Virus record (IMG/VR): IMGVR_UViG_3300047444_000220 | Span: 1-27,156 of that record | Length of the DNA: 27,156 nt | Strand: one strand, 5' to 3' | From: a virus | Shown here: piece by piece, positions 15,686 through 23,104 of the stretch | Layout of the letters: each line of letters opens with the position of its first letter | Numbering within the stretch: the first letter of the stretch is position 1 | Notes under the pieces: model-generated | What the model was told of the DNA's origin: nothing | The model's input: only the letters and a program-made list of their open reading frames with translations | The model's database searches: none | Made by a program: the position numbers and the translations under genes

Positions 15686-16627
15686 TCATCCGGCTCCGGT
15701 GACTGTGAGTAGTGGGTAGCTATAGGCCTTCCTGACAGCCTCCTTAACGCGCACGGTCTTAACCTTAACCAGCGTGCTTCCGAACCGAAGCCCACTATGG
15801 TTGCCCATCTTCTGGATCAACTGGGCGTCGTAGAGCTTCCGGGTCTTCTCGGCTTCCTCGCCGTCGCGCTCGATGTCTTTGTACAGCGCTCGCTGTTCCA
15901 GAATGCCGGGGATGTCCTCATCGTTGGTCAGATCGATAATGCTGCCGTCGTGGTCTTCGAACATCGCTAAGATGGTCGCGGCGTCCTTCCCCCAGTTGAT
16001 CGGGTAGGGCTCCTTGGCGGAAACCCGGCGCCAGAACTCCTGCGCGTGGAGTCGAAACGACTCAAAGAACTCTGGCACGAGCGGCACGTCGATGATCTCG
16101 ACATCGAGGCCGTGGTCGCCGATGGTGATGGGGACGACGCACGCCCATTGTGCGCCCATCAAGGCCGCCTCGATGTTCGCCTGGATGGAGATCCAGGTCG
16201 GCAGCGCCGTCTCGCCGGTATCGCGATCTTTCCACTTGCGGAAGGCCTGCGGGCCGACCGACTTCACCTGAATGGCGCCGATGCCCTCGATATCTGGACG
16301 ACGCGCTTGAAGGTCTGGGGTCGCGCCGATCCGCGCATCTGGGTCGCGGTAGTAAGCGCCGCTGGGTCCGACCGTCCAATCAGGCCGCTCCTCGCGGATG
16401 ATGTCGGGCGCGATCCGCTCGATGACTTCGCCACGGCGGGCGAGCTTCGGGTTGATCAGCTTCTCCCGCGCGACGAGCCCAGAGTGGACTGCCCACTCCT
16501 GGTAGGCGGTCGTGTAGGGGTGGATGTCGTCGCCGTAGAGGCAAGCGGCGACGCTGGCGGTGATGTCCTGCTTCCGCCAGTCCAGCCACGTTTCCCGGCT
16601 CGTGATCTCGCGAGTTTCAATTGGCAT
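15686..16627 (-). CDS. YqaJ/lambda-exonuclease-like recombination nuclease
   Basis: This 313-residue protein has the layout of YqaJ-type exonucleases of the PD-(D/E)xK superfamily. The N-terminus (TSRETWLDWRKQDITASVAA) corresponds to the conserved region where DNA enters; E67/E70 lie in RRGEVIERIAPD; the metal-binding aspartate is D105 in GATPDLQ; K122 is in IQVKSV, with glutamine (Q120) where the usual E-x-K glutamate would be; WISIQANIEAALMGAQWA follows, as in the family. It would resect dsDNA 5' ends to give 3' overhangs for the annealing protein encoded downstream. The C-terminus (about 230-313) is an extra helical region. Confidence 0.75.
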   Translation of the reverse strand: MPIETREITSRETWLDWRKQDITASVAACLYGDDIHPYTTAYQEWAVHSGLVAREKLINPKLARRGEVIERIAPDIIREERPDWTVGPSGAYYRDPDARIGATPDLQARRPDIEGIGAIQVKSVGPQAFRKWKDRDTGETALPTWISIQANIEAALMGAQWACVVPITIGDHGLDVEIIDVPLVPEFFESFRLHAQEFWRRVSAKEPYPINWGKDAATILAMFEDHDGSIIDLTNDEDIPGILEQRALYKDIERDGEEAEKTRKLYDAQLIQKMGNHSGLRFGSTLVKVKTVRVKEAVRKAYSYPLLTVTGAG

Positions 16628-16823
16628 TGACTTGCCGCTCCCAGTTCTTGACGCCTTCGAACACGACGCTGAGATCTTGCGTGTTGCGCCAGATCCCGCC
16701 CCGGTTTCTGAGGGCGACGGCCCAGCAGCCGTCCACGCGATAAATGTGAGGCACTAGCGGATACAGAGGGCGCTGGGTCCGAGTGTGCTGGAAGCGCCAT
16801 TCTGTCATTGCCTCATCCGGCAT
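16617..16823 (-). CDS. Hypothetical protein, 68 aa
   Basis: I chose the ATG at 16823 because GAGG lies seven bases upstream; an internal ATG at 16808 is also possible but its GAGG is too close. The product has an aromatic and basic core (RFQHTRTQRPLYPLVPHIY, CWAVALRNRGGIWRN, VVFEGVKNWERQ) that may form a small beta fold. Its end overlaps the exonuclease start by 11 bases. Function unknown. Confidence 0.45.
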   Translation of the reverse strand: MPDEAMTEWRFQHTRTQRPLYPLVPHIYRVDGCWAVALRNRGGIWRNTQDLSVVFEGVKNWERQVNAN

Positions 16824-17004
16824 CTTCGACCTCGACCGCCCGCATCGAGGCCATCCGGCGCAGTAGCTCGCAGGCGACGCCAAGCCGCTCGTAGCCTTTC
16901 TGCTCCAGGACATAGCTGACTACCTCGGCAAACCGCTCGACGCCGACTGCGTCGATGATGCTGCCGATGAGTTCTTCCCAATGCGTGCGGTCCAGCGGTG
17001 GCAT
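16813..17004 (-). CDS. Hypothetical helical protein, 63 aa
   Basis: The ATG at 17004 has a strong ribosome binding site (AAGGGGAG about five bases upstream), so I prefer it to the longer frame. The product is all helix: HWEELIGSIIDAVGVERFAE, VVSYVLEQKGYERLGVACEL, LRRMASMRAVEVED. It resembles no family I can name. The next gene starts inside its 3' end, so both are likely co-translated. Confidence 0.5.
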   Translation of the reverse strand: MPPLDRTHWEELIGSIIDAVGVERFAEVVSYVLEQKGYERLGVACELLRRMASMRAVEVEDAG

Positions 17005-17015
17005 GCGTCTCCCCT

Positions 17016-17291
17016 TCAGCAGTCGTTGACGATGATGGCTCCTGGCGGCACAGCGAAATCCGCCTGATAATGCTCGCAGAGTGGACGACCACCGTAGCCG
17101 CTGACGATTTCGGTCCCACATCCGTCGCAGCGCAAGAGATCACCCACCCAGATCTTGTAGGGCGTCCACTGATCTTCATCCTCGGCACCCGGTCGAGCAT
17201 CGCGGGTAAGCGGCATCTGCTCCAAGGCGCGGATGCCGTTTCTGTAGGGTTTAAAGAAGCGCTTGCACTTCACGCAGATCGGCTTGGGCAT
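17016..17291 (-). CDS. Zinc-ribbon protein, 91 aa
   Basis: I start at the ATG at 17291, preceded by a near-perfect AGGAGG five bases upstream and sharing a base with the preceding stop (TGATG). Cysteine pairs C6/C9 (CVKC) and C55/C58 (CDGC), with C72 in PLCEHY, can bind one or two zinc ions. The protein probably has two small knuckles joined by an acidic linker (PGAEDEDQW). The role is unknown; it may be an accessory nucleic-acid-binding factor of the early operon. Confidence 0.6.
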   Translation of the reverse strand: MPKPICVKCKRFFKPYRNGIRALEQMPLTRDARPGAEDEDQWTPYKIWVGDLLRCDGCGTEIVSGYGGRPLCEHYQADFAVPPGAIIVNDC

Positions 17292-17446
17292 CACGCCCTC
17301 CTGATCGTGATCGGGCGCTCCATGCCCCACAGGCGCAGCATCTCAATCAGCCAGCACCAGACGTGGCTGTCGTGCTGGTCGTAACCAAGCGCTTGGCGCG
17401 TCGCCATCGCGGCGCGCTCGTGTGAGCAAATCTCGGCCATGGTCAT
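17291..17446 (-). CDS. Hypothetical protein, 51 aa
   Basis: Start at the ATG of an ATGA overlap (17446) and end in a TGATG overlap, so it is stitched to both neighbours. The short product (MTMAEICSHERAAMATRQ, then HDSHVWCWLIEMLRLWGM) is helical with several Trp and Cys. A longer upstream frame is present but lies inside the neighbouring gene. I do not recognise the family. Confidence 0.45.
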   Translation of the reverse strand: MTMAEICSHERAAMATRQALGYDQHDSHVWCWLIEMLRLWGMERPITIRRA

Positions 17447-18099
17447 GCCGCTGGCACGAGCTTGAGGGCCTCGCCGCGCAGGCGCTCTAACTCCTGCACA
17501 GCCCCGCGCCCGTCTTTGACCGCCATGTCCATCAGGATCGGATAGCCGCTGTCGATGCTCTCCATGACTTCGGCCCGCGTCGCGGTGCGCCCCTTCGCCC
17601 ACCAATCGACCCGGTCAGGCGGATCGAGCCGGAACAGGACGCCGTCGCCCGCCTTGAACGGCGTGGCCTTGCGCGTCTCGTAAAGACAGGTGGCGCCGGG
17701 GTTGCGGTCGATGCTGATGCCAGCGACGGTCGCTGTCTCGGGCATGTTCTTGGTGTTTCGCTTCTCGCGCGGTTTGGTGAGGAACGGACAGGCGCGGGCG
17801 GCGAACTCGGCGCAATCGCGGTGGCATGGCGGCTCGCTCGTCACCCGATTGATGACGCACATCGGGCCGATGACGAAGATGTGGTGAACGCCCATCTCGA
17901 TGCCGCAGACCCAGCAGCGGTTTTTCGATACCGCTGTCCAGAGTTTCTTCGGCGAGATGACGCGGAAGTCTGGCTTGCCCTCGCCGGGCGGGCAGACCTT
18001 GCCATCCTCCATCCAAGCGACGAACCAGGGGACAGGATAGCCGCGCTCATCCTTGGGCAGGCGGGCGATGCGGGTTGGCATTGGAGGAAGATCAAGCAT
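17443..18099 (-). CDS. Cys/His-rich phage protein, 218 aa, probable metal-binding
   Basis: Residues 61-110 hold a dense Cys/His set: C62 and C65 (CWVC), H72/H73, C81, C92, H93, C96 and C104, in the pattern RCWVCG...HHIFVIGPMC...PPCHRDCAEFAARACPF. I have seen this pattern in uncharacterised phage proteins of proteobacteria and actinobacteria. The N-terminus has PKDERGYPVPWFVAWMEDG and the C-terminus has DPPDRVDWWAKGRTATRAEV. The number of ligands suggests two zinc sites; an HNH-type nuclease fold was considered, but I see no clear catalytic DH or N motif. Overlap at both ends keeps it in the operon. Role unknown. Confidence 0.55.
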   Translation of the reverse strand: MLDLPPMPTRIARLPKDERGYPVPWFVAWMEDGKVCPPGEGKPDFRVISPKKLWTAVSKNRCWVCGIEMGVHHIFVIGPMCVINRVTSEPPCHRDCAEFAARACPFLTKPREKRNTKNMPETATVAGISIDRNPGATCLYETRKATPFKAGDGVLFRLDPPDRVDWWAKGRTATRAEVMESIDSGYPILMDMAVKDGRGAVQELERLRGEALKLVPAA

Positions 18100-18313
18100 T
18101 TGAAGCCCTTTTGGTGAACTCGTAGACCTCGCGAATGTCGAGGCCAGGATCGACCTTGAGCATCTCGATCATCTTGCCCACCGGAATAATAACGTCGGTT
18201 TGCATGATCACTTCGAAGTGGCAACCAGGATGCGCCACGTCGAAGTCGCGCAGATGCTGCGTCCACGCCTGGACGAGATCGTCGGGTACGTCGCCCTGGG
18301 CCAGGATCTTCAC
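18092..18313 (-). CDS. Hypothetical protein, 73 aa, first gene of the minus-strand operon
   Basis: The start is GTG at 18313 with GAGG seven bases upstream. The product (KILAQGDVPDDLVQAWTQHL, FDVAHPGCHFEVIMQ, DVIIPVGKMIEMLKVDPGLD) appears alpha/beta and has no known motif. As the leader gene of the recombination operon it begins just downstream, on the minus strand, of the divergent regulatory region with three inverted repeats. Its stop overlaps the next start by eight bases. Confidence 0.55.
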   Translation of the reverse strand: MKILAQGDVPDDLVQAWTQHLRDFDVAHPGCHFEVIMQTDVIIPVGKMIEMLKVDPGLDIREVYEFTKRASNA

Positions 18314-18332
18314 TCTGCGTCCTCGATCCCTA

Positions 18333-18452
18333 GGGGCGGGGACAGCGAGCGCCGCCGCCCCGCCCCGTTGATCAGGCCACGATCACCGCCTCGACCGGGC
18401 GAGGGCGGCGACCGCCCGGTTGCGACCTGATATTGAGTCCTTGTCACTCAAT
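18333..18452. promoter_or_regulatory. Divergent control region with three inverted repeats
   Basis: Three perfect inverted repeats lie between the minus-strand operon (starting 18313) and the Cro-like gene (18529). They are GGGGCGGGG/CCCCGCCCC (18333-18341 and 18358-18366), ACCGGGCG/CGCCCGGT (18394-18401 and 18413-18420) and ATTGAGT/ACTCAAT (18432-18438 and 18446-18452, seven-base spacer). The last has the size and symmetry of a phage repressor operator; the first two could form hairpins in a leader or act as sites. I could not assign -35/-10 boxes with confidence. The nearby Cro-like protein is the obvious candidate binder. Confidence 0.5.
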
Positions 18453-18528
18453 CGACGTAGCAGAAAACGCGACATCGGGTCAAGCCGCCGTTGACGGCGC
18501 GCAGCACAATATGCGACAAGGAGCCACC

Positions 18529-18753
18529 ATGCGTTTGGACCTTTATCTGGAAAAATCCAATACCCCTGTCGAGACGTTCGCCAGTGAGATCGGCGTCCAC
18601 AGGACGAGTGTCTACAGATTTATCAAGGGCCTAGCGTTCCCCAGGCCGACGACCCTCCAACGCATCGCGGAGGTCACCAAGGGCAAGGTCACCGCGAACG
18701 ACTTCATCTCGGTCATGCCAGAAGAGCGCCGCCGTCTCGTAGCTGTCGGCTGA
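18529..18753 (+). CDS. Cro-like helix-turn-helix regulator, 74 aa
   Basis: The ATG at 18529 follows a perfect AAGGAG at about seven bases, which decides the start over an upstream TTG frame. The product MRLDLYLEKSNTPVETFASE continues with IGVHRTSVYRFIKGLAFPRP and TTLQRIAEVTKGKVTANDF: a typical XRE/Cro-like helix-turn-helix with recognition helix around VHRTSVYRFIKG. It is the first gene of the plus-strand replication unit and faces the divergent operator region, so it likely represses one or both early promoters. Whether it acts as Cro or as the repressor of a temperate phage cannot be told from this sequence. Confidence 0.75.
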   Translation: MRLDLYLEKSNTPVETFASEIGVHRTSVYRFIKGLAFPRPTTLQRIAEVTKGKVTANDFISVMPEERRRLVAVG

Positions 18754-18756
18754 CCC

Positions 18757-19236
18757 ATGATCATCGTCGGCATCGACATAGGCGTGTCCGGGGCTATTGC
18801 GGTCCTTTCAGATGGCGCCCTAGTCGAAGTCCACGACATGCCAATCCTCAGAGACGGACCCAAGAACCGGGCCTCCGTCAATGCGCCGCTCCTCGCGGAG
18901 ATCATCGCCAATTCCCATGCCGACAAAGTCCTCATCGAGTGGGTGGGGGTGCGCCCAGGCGAGGGCGCTGTTGGGGCCTTCGCGTTCGGCCGGGCGCGCG
19001 GCGTCTGCGAGGGCGTCTGCGCCGGGCTCGCCGTGCCGGTTCAGTTCATCACCAGCCCGCAGTGGAAACGGATCCATGGCATTCCTCCAGGAAAGGACGG
19101 GGCCAAGGACGCTGCGCGCAGCAAGGCCATCGCGCGCTGGCCCGCGCTCGCTGACCAGTTTAAGCGGGTCAAGGATCATGGGCGGGCAGAAGCCGCGCTG
19201 ATCGCCGCCGCCGGAAGCATATTGGAGGCGCGATGA
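18757..19236 (+). CDS. RuvC-like Holliday junction resolvase, phage type
   Basis: The 159-residue protein has the RNase H fold pattern of RuvC: strand with D7 (IVGIDIGVSGAIAVL), E61 (KVLIEWVG), and a late acidic pair D140 and E145 in KDHGRAEAALIAAAG. Length matches RuvC (about 160-170 aa). Residues GEGAVGAFAFGRARGVCEGV and TSPQWKRIHGIPPGKDGAK follow family spacing. It would cleave four-way junctions and branched DNA during recombination-dependent replication or before packaging. It lies three bases after the Cro-like gene and overlaps the next gene by ATGA. Confidence 0.75.
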   Translation: MIIVGIDIGVSGAIAVLSDGALVEVHDMPILRDGPKNRASVNAPLLAEIIANSHADKVLIEWVGVRPGEGAVGAFAFGRARGVCEGVCAGLAVPVQFITSPQWKRIHGIPPGKDGAKDAARSKAIARWPALADQFKRVKDHGRAEAALIAAAGSILEAR

Positions 19237-19427
19237 TGCGTGCATCATTTGTGTGCCCACGCTGCGGAGCCAAGAGCTTCAACACCCACGACATTGTCTA
19301 TCGCTACTGCGGTCGCTGCCATGCTTTCGTTGACGATCCGCTGCCCAGCCCAGGCGTCCAGAAAGCAATGAAACGGTTTTGGGCGGCGCTTGCAAAGCGC
19401 CGAGAAGCGGAGCGATCCGCGCAATGA
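19233..19427 (+). CDS. Small zinc-ribbon protein, 64 aa
   Basis: Two CxxC pairs, C8/C11 (CPRC) and C26/C29 (CGRC), 14 residues apart, form a compact zinc ribbon. The C-terminal half is basic and helical (VQKAMKRFWAALAKRREAER). The start ATG is in an ATGA overlap with the resolvase stop, with GGAG upstream, so the two are co-translated. This suggests a nucleic-acid-related accessory role, not proven. Confidence 0.6.
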   Translation: MMRASFVCPRCGAKSFNTHDIVYRYCGRCHAFVDDPLPSPGVQKAMKRFWAALAKRREAERSAQ

Positions 19428-19732
19428 CCGCCTTCGCAGCCATGAAGGGCGGCGAAGTCCTCGCCCACATCCACGGTATCCTGCTGAAGGTGGCGGCGGA
19501 CAAACGAAGCTACCTGGAGCAGTCGGCGGCGATCGGCGGCGCTCCCGTCGCCGATGGCGAGCTTGCGGAGGTCAACGCGCTCGGCGCGGCGGCGGATGTC
19601 TTTCAGTTCGCGATAAGCGCGGGTCAGGAGGCGCGGATAAAGAACCGCGATCCCCCTGGGTGGCTAATGCATATGGCGGCGCAGGCGCGGGCCGCCCTTA
19701 CCGCACCGAGTGAGGGAGACGAGCAGGGCTAG
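19424..19732 (+). CDS. Hypothetical protein, 102 aa
   Basis: The start is the ATG of an ATGA overlap at 19424. The product is helical: AFAAMKGGEVLAHIHGILLK, ADKRSYLEQSAAIGG, then ELAEVNALGAAADVFQFAIS and PGWLMHMAAQARAAL. I do not recognise the family and see no motif. It lies between the zinc ribbon and the primase in the replication unit. Confidence 0.5.
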   Translation: MTAFAAMKGGEVLAHIHGILLKVAADKRSYLEQSAAIGGAPVADGELAEVNALGAAADVFQFAISAGQEARIKNRDPPGWLMHMAAQARAALTAPSEGDEQG

Positions 19733-19737
19733 GTCAA

Positions 19738-20949
19738 ATGGTCGCAGGATCGGGACAATGGAATGCCTGGACCGACCAAGCTCGCAACGCCGACATCCTC
19801 GCCGTCGCACAGCAGCACGGCTGTCGCCTCAAGAAAAACGGCACGGCCGAATGGGAAGGCCCATGCCCTATCTGCGGCGGGACCGATCGCTTCAGCATCA
19901 ACACCAAGAAGCGGGTCTGCAACTGCCGACAATGCGGCCTCAAGGGAGATGTGGTCGCCTTTGTCGAGGGGGTCACTGGAGCCGCGTATCTTGAGGCGTG
20001 CGAGCGCATCAACGGCACGCCACGCCCCGACCGCTCGCGCGATGAGACACTGGAGCAACGCAACTCGCGGCTTGAGCGGAACGCCGCTCGCCTCTCGGCT
20101 CAGCAGCGGCGCGCAGATGAGGACCGCGCCGCCGAGGCGGCTAAAGCCAAACACACCGAGCAGATCATATCAGCCGTCCTTGACCGGGCTGTGCTGCTCC
20201 CTGGGACGCATGGCGAGGCCTATCTCAAGGCGCGCGGCCTGACCCCCAACCAGCGGCTCCTCGGCGACATTCGGTTCGTCGCCGATCTCGACTATTGGGG
20301 CGCGGGCGACAATGGCACCCGATCCATTATTCATCTCGCGACGCTGCCAGCGATCGTCGCCGTCATTAGGGACTTCAGCGGGAATATCATCGGCATTAGC
20401 CAGACGTATCTCGACCCGGTTGAGCCGCGCAAATGGACCCCGACCGGCTCACCGAGTAATTCCCCCACTAAAATTAGGGGGGAAAAAAAGGGGGGAATGA
20501 TTCGCTTGGGGCGCATCAGTGCGACGCTGGCGATAGCCGAGGGCTGGGCCAATGCCCTGGCGTGGCATCAGCTAGGCCTCGGCCCCGAGGATGTCACCCT
20601 GGCCGCCGCCGTCGATCTCGGCAACCTCGCTGGCGGCGCCACAGGCTCATGCGATCATCCGGTCGCCAAAGACGCCGATGGGCGTAGGCTTAGGATCAAA
20701 AACGGCGCCCCCGACATGAAGGCGCCTGGAGTGATCCTGCCGCCAGAGATGGGGATCAAGAACATCATCCTCCTCGCTGATCGCGATAGCGAGAGCTACA
20801 GCACGGTGGCGCAGCTACGCACGGCGACCAACCGCTTCCTGGCCATGGGCATCGAGGTCGAGATCTCGTGGCCAGATCCGGGAACCGATTGGAATGATGT
20901 CCTGATCCGAGAGAAAGAGGTTGGGGATGGGCGCGCCGCTAGTCCTTGA
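19738..20949 (+). CDS. DnaG-like primase with zinc finger and Toprim domain
   Basis: The 403-residue protein starts with a CHC2-type zinc finger: C43/C46 (CPICGGTDRFSI) and C63/C66 (CRQCGLKGDVVAF). A charged helical linker (about 100-140) leads to a catalytic part ending in a Toprim domain with E268 (ATLAIAEGWANALAW) and D348/D350 (ILLADRDSES). This matches phage and plasmid primases that make RNA primers; the length is typical. Residues about 240-255 are encoded by an unusual homopolymer stretch (A7 and G6 runs) with a dnaX-type slippery heptamer. The 3' end overlaps the helicase start by 23 bases, coupling the two enzymes. Confidence 0.8.
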   Translation: MVAGSGQWNAWTDQARNADILAVAQQHGCRLKKNGTAEWEGPCPICGGTDRFSINTKKRVCNCRQCGLKGDVVAFVEGVTGAAYLEACERINGTPRPDRSRDETLEQRNSRLERNAARLSAQQRRADEDRAAEAAKAKHTEQIISAVLDRAVLLPGTHGEAYLKARGLTPNQRLLGDIRFVADLDYWGAGDNGTRSIIHLATLPAIVAVIRDFSGNIIGISQTYLDPVEPRKWTPTGSPSNSPTKIRGEKKGGMIRLGRISATLAIAEGWANALAWHQLGLGPEDVTLAAAVDLGNLAGGATGSCDHPVAKDADGRRLRIKNGAPDMKAPGVILPPEMGIKNIILLADRDSESYSTVAQLRTATNRFLAMGIEVEISWPDPGTDWNDVLIREKEVGDGRAASP

Positions 20950-22240
20950 GCATCCATCGCGCACCATCGAGAGCGCCGCAGACTTTCTGAAGCGCACCGA
21001 CTGGATCTTCCAGCCTGCGATCAAGTCGCAGTTCGGCGCGATCAGCCTCGATCAACTGGATGACCAGGGCGAGCAATTCGACTGGCTGGTGAGCGGCTGG
21101 TTATCGTCGCGCGACCGCTCGGTCCTGGCGGGCGATAGCAAGGCGGGCAAGTCGTTCTTCGCCCTGGAGTTGGCGCTCTGCATTGCGTTCGGCCGCAACC
21201 TGTTTGGGCTGACGACAAAGCGGGGCGGGGTCATCTATCAAGTCGGCGAAGGGCTGCTGGGGTTCAAAAAGAGGTTGCGCGCGTGGCGCGCCTACTACGG
21301 CGTCGAGTACAGCCGCGAGGTGCCCTTCCGGCTGTTTCAACGCGGCATCGATATTTACAGGGATTTCGACCAAGTCGATGCACTGATCGAGGAGATCAAG
21401 GCGCACGCCGCGACCTTCGACGTTCCGCTGCGCCTCGTCGTCATCGACACGCTTGCCAAAGCCTCGATCGGAGCCGACGAAAACGCGGTCAAGGACATGG
21501 GCATCGTCATGCGCAACGTCGAGCGCATCAATGAGAAGACCGGCTGTCACGTCATGCTCGTTCACCACTTGACCAAGGGCGGGATCGTGCGCGGCTCGAC
21601 CAGCGTCTACGCGGGCGTCGATCAGGTGCTGCTGCTCGACCGCGATGAGGCAACGAAGCTCCGCACGCTGACCTTGGACAAGCAGAAGGACGACGTGGAT
21701 GGCATCAGCCTCACCTTCGAACTGGAGGATGTCGTGCTCGGCACCGACGAGGACGGCCGACAGGTGACCTCATGCGTGTGCATGGCAGTCTCCGAGAAAG
21801 ACCGCATCCGCCGCGAGGAGGAGCTTCGCGGCATGCGGATGAGTGTCGCGCTGGAGGTGTTCGTCAAGGCGTTTTTCGAAGCCGAGAAGCGCTACGGCAT
21901 GCCCATCCCGCCTGGGCTCGACGTGCCTCCGCACACTCGCAGCGTGGCCGCCTGGGAGGATGTCAAGCGGGTCTACGGCGACATGGCGCCGAGCGACGCC
22001 CTCACTCGCGAGGAGCTTACGACCGAGGAGCAGGAGAAGCGCGAGACAAAGCACTTTGAGATGCTGAAGAGCCGCCTGCGCCGGTTCCGCGAGGAATCGA
22101 TCGCCCATGGCATCCTGCGGTTCGACACGTTGGACAACCGCGCCTACTGCTGGTGGACTGGGAAGCCGCTGCGTGCGTTCCCGCAGACCCAGCCGCAGCC
22201 GAAGCCTGACATCGACCCGGCCTACGCAGTGGAGTTCTGA
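20927..22240 (+). CDS. RepA/RecA-fold replicative helicase
   Basis: I start at the ATG at 20927 because AGAGG lies about seven bases upstream; a TTG two codons earlier is weaker. The 437-residue protein has Walker A at 69-76 (GDSKAGKS), E108 in VGEGLLGFKKR, Walker B at 170-174 (LVVID) and the following VMLVHHLTKGG block, as in the RSF1010 RepA / AAA_25 family of ring-forming DNA helicases. The C-terminal third (about 320-437) is a helical and winged-type extension with TREELTTEEQEKRETKHFEM. Next to the primase it forms a minimal helicase-primase pair; no DNA polymerase is seen in the window. Confidence 0.8.
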   Translation: MGAPLVLEHPSRTIESAADFLKRTDWIFQPAIKSQFGAISLDQLDDQGEQFDWLVSGWLSSRDRSVLAGDSKAGKSFFALELALCIAFGRNLFGLTTKRGGVIYQVGEGLLGFKKRLRAWRAYYGVEYSREVPFRLFQRGIDIYRDFDQVDALIEEIKAHAATFDVPLRLVVIDTLAKASIGADENAVKDMGIVMRNVERINEKTGCHVMLVHHLTKGGIVRGSTSVYAGVDQVLLLDRDEATKLRTLTLDKQKDDVDGISLTFELEDVVLGTDEDGRQVTSCVCMAVSEKDRIRREEELRGMRMSVALEVFVKAFFEAEKRYGMPIPPGLDVPPHTRSVAAWEDVKRVYGDMAPSDALTREELTTEEQEKRETKHFEMLKSRLRRFREESIAHGILRFDTLDNRAYCWWTGKPLRAFPQTQPQPKPDIDPAYAVEF

Positions 22241-22422
22241 TGACCCCAGAACAGCTAGAGCGCCGCAACGCGGCGATCCGCAGGGCCTGGGACGATCCGC
22301 TGCGGCTCGCCCTAGCTCGTAAGCCAAATTCAAAACGGTCGTCCCAAGAGGCCTATAACGCCTACTATCGAGAGTACCGACGACGAAAGAGACAGGAGAG
22401 CATTGATGGCGAACGACCGTGA
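22240..22422 (+). CDS. Small basic protein, 60 aa
   Basis: The start shares a base with the helicase stop (TGATG). The product is very basic and helical: TPEQLERRNAAIRRAWDDPL, then SQEAYNAYYREYRRRKRQES. The repeated Tyr-Arg spacing (AYNAYYREYRRR) could bind nucleic acid. The endolysin start overlaps its 3' end by 17 bases. Function unknown; a DNA- or RNA-binding accessory is the simplest guess. Confidence 0.5.
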   Translation: MTPEQLERRNAAIRRAWDDPLRLALARKPNSKRSSQEAYNAYYREYRRRKRQESIDGERP

Positions 22423-23104
22423 CCCGAACTTCAACCCGGACTTCAACCCCAATCTGGAGCACCCGCCGATATCGCCGCCGGTCGAGGAGGTGATCCCGGA
22501 GCCGGTCGAGCCGCTTTACGACCGCAAGAAGTTCTTCGACGCGGTCAGGGCGAACCCGTTCGGCGGCAACCTGACCCAGAGCCAAGTCGATGGGATGGAG
22601 TATCTGCTTGAGATGTGGGAGGAGCACTTCGCTCCCAACAATCCGAACGACGGAACGATGTGGCTCGCCTACTGTCTGGCGACTGCTTATCACGAGACGG
22701 CAGCGACGATGCAGCCGATTGCGGAGTATGGGAAAGGAAGCGGCAAGTCCTACGGCGCACCGGCTGGCCCTTACGGCAATTGCTACTACGGTCGCGGTTA
22801 CGTCCAGTTGACGTGGGAGGACAACTACAAGAAGGGCGAAAATATCCTCCGCGACAAGTACGCGCATCCGGCGTGCGAGATTCATCAATACCCCGACAAG
22901 CTGCTGGCGGAGGCCGAAGCTTCGGCTCTGATTCTATTCGATGGCTCGGTTTACGGCTGGTTCACGGGCGCGAGCCTGCAACAATATTTCAGTAAGGCGA
23001 AGGGCATCGAAGATGCCTACAACGCCCGCCGCGTGATCAATGGCACCGATAAGGCCGATTTGATCAAGGGCTACTACAACAATTTCAAGGCAGCGCTTGC
23101 ATGA
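22406..23104 (+). CDS. Endolysin, GH19 chitinase-like glycoside hydrolase
   Basis: I start at ATG 22406, seven bases after AGGAG; a TTG one codon earlier is weaker. After a Pro-rich N-terminus (to about residue 36) the catalytic domain holds MWLAYCLATAYHETAATMQP with the likely catalytic E97, and YYGRGYVQLTW (127-137), the substrate-groove signature of GH19 lysozyme-like enzymes. The C-terminus is NGTDKADLIKGYYNNFKAAL. It hydrolyses peptidoglycan at the end of infection. No signal peptide or membrane anchor is seen, so export needs the holin encoded next (ATGA overlap at 23101). A second copy of its C-terminal coding sequence occurs at 23625-23687 as a broken fragment. Confidence 0.8.
   Translation: MANDRDPNFNPDFNPNLEHPPISPPVEEVIPEPVEPLYDRKKFFDAVRANPFGGNLTQSQVDGMEYLLEMWEEHFAPNNPNDGTMWLAYCLATAYHETAATMQPIAEYGKGSGKSYGAPAGPYGNCYYGRGYVQLTWEDNYKKGENILRDKYAHPACEIHQYPDKLLAEAEASALILFDGSVYGWFTGASLQQYFSKAKGIEDAYNARRVINGTDKADLIKGYYNNFKAALA

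Noticed and set aside
17443-18099. HNH endonuclease call for the Cys/His-rich 218-aa protein
   Set aside because: The Cys/His spacing fits metal binding but I cannot find the HNH catalytic His and Asn in a proper order.
18491-18519. TTGACG as a -35 box for the Cro-like gene
   Set aside because: No acceptable -10 hexamer occurs at 16-18 bases; left unassigned.
21770-22888. 372-codon minus-strand frame across the helicase and endolysin ends
   Set aside because: It crosses three plus-strand genes with recognised motifs and has no motif of its own.
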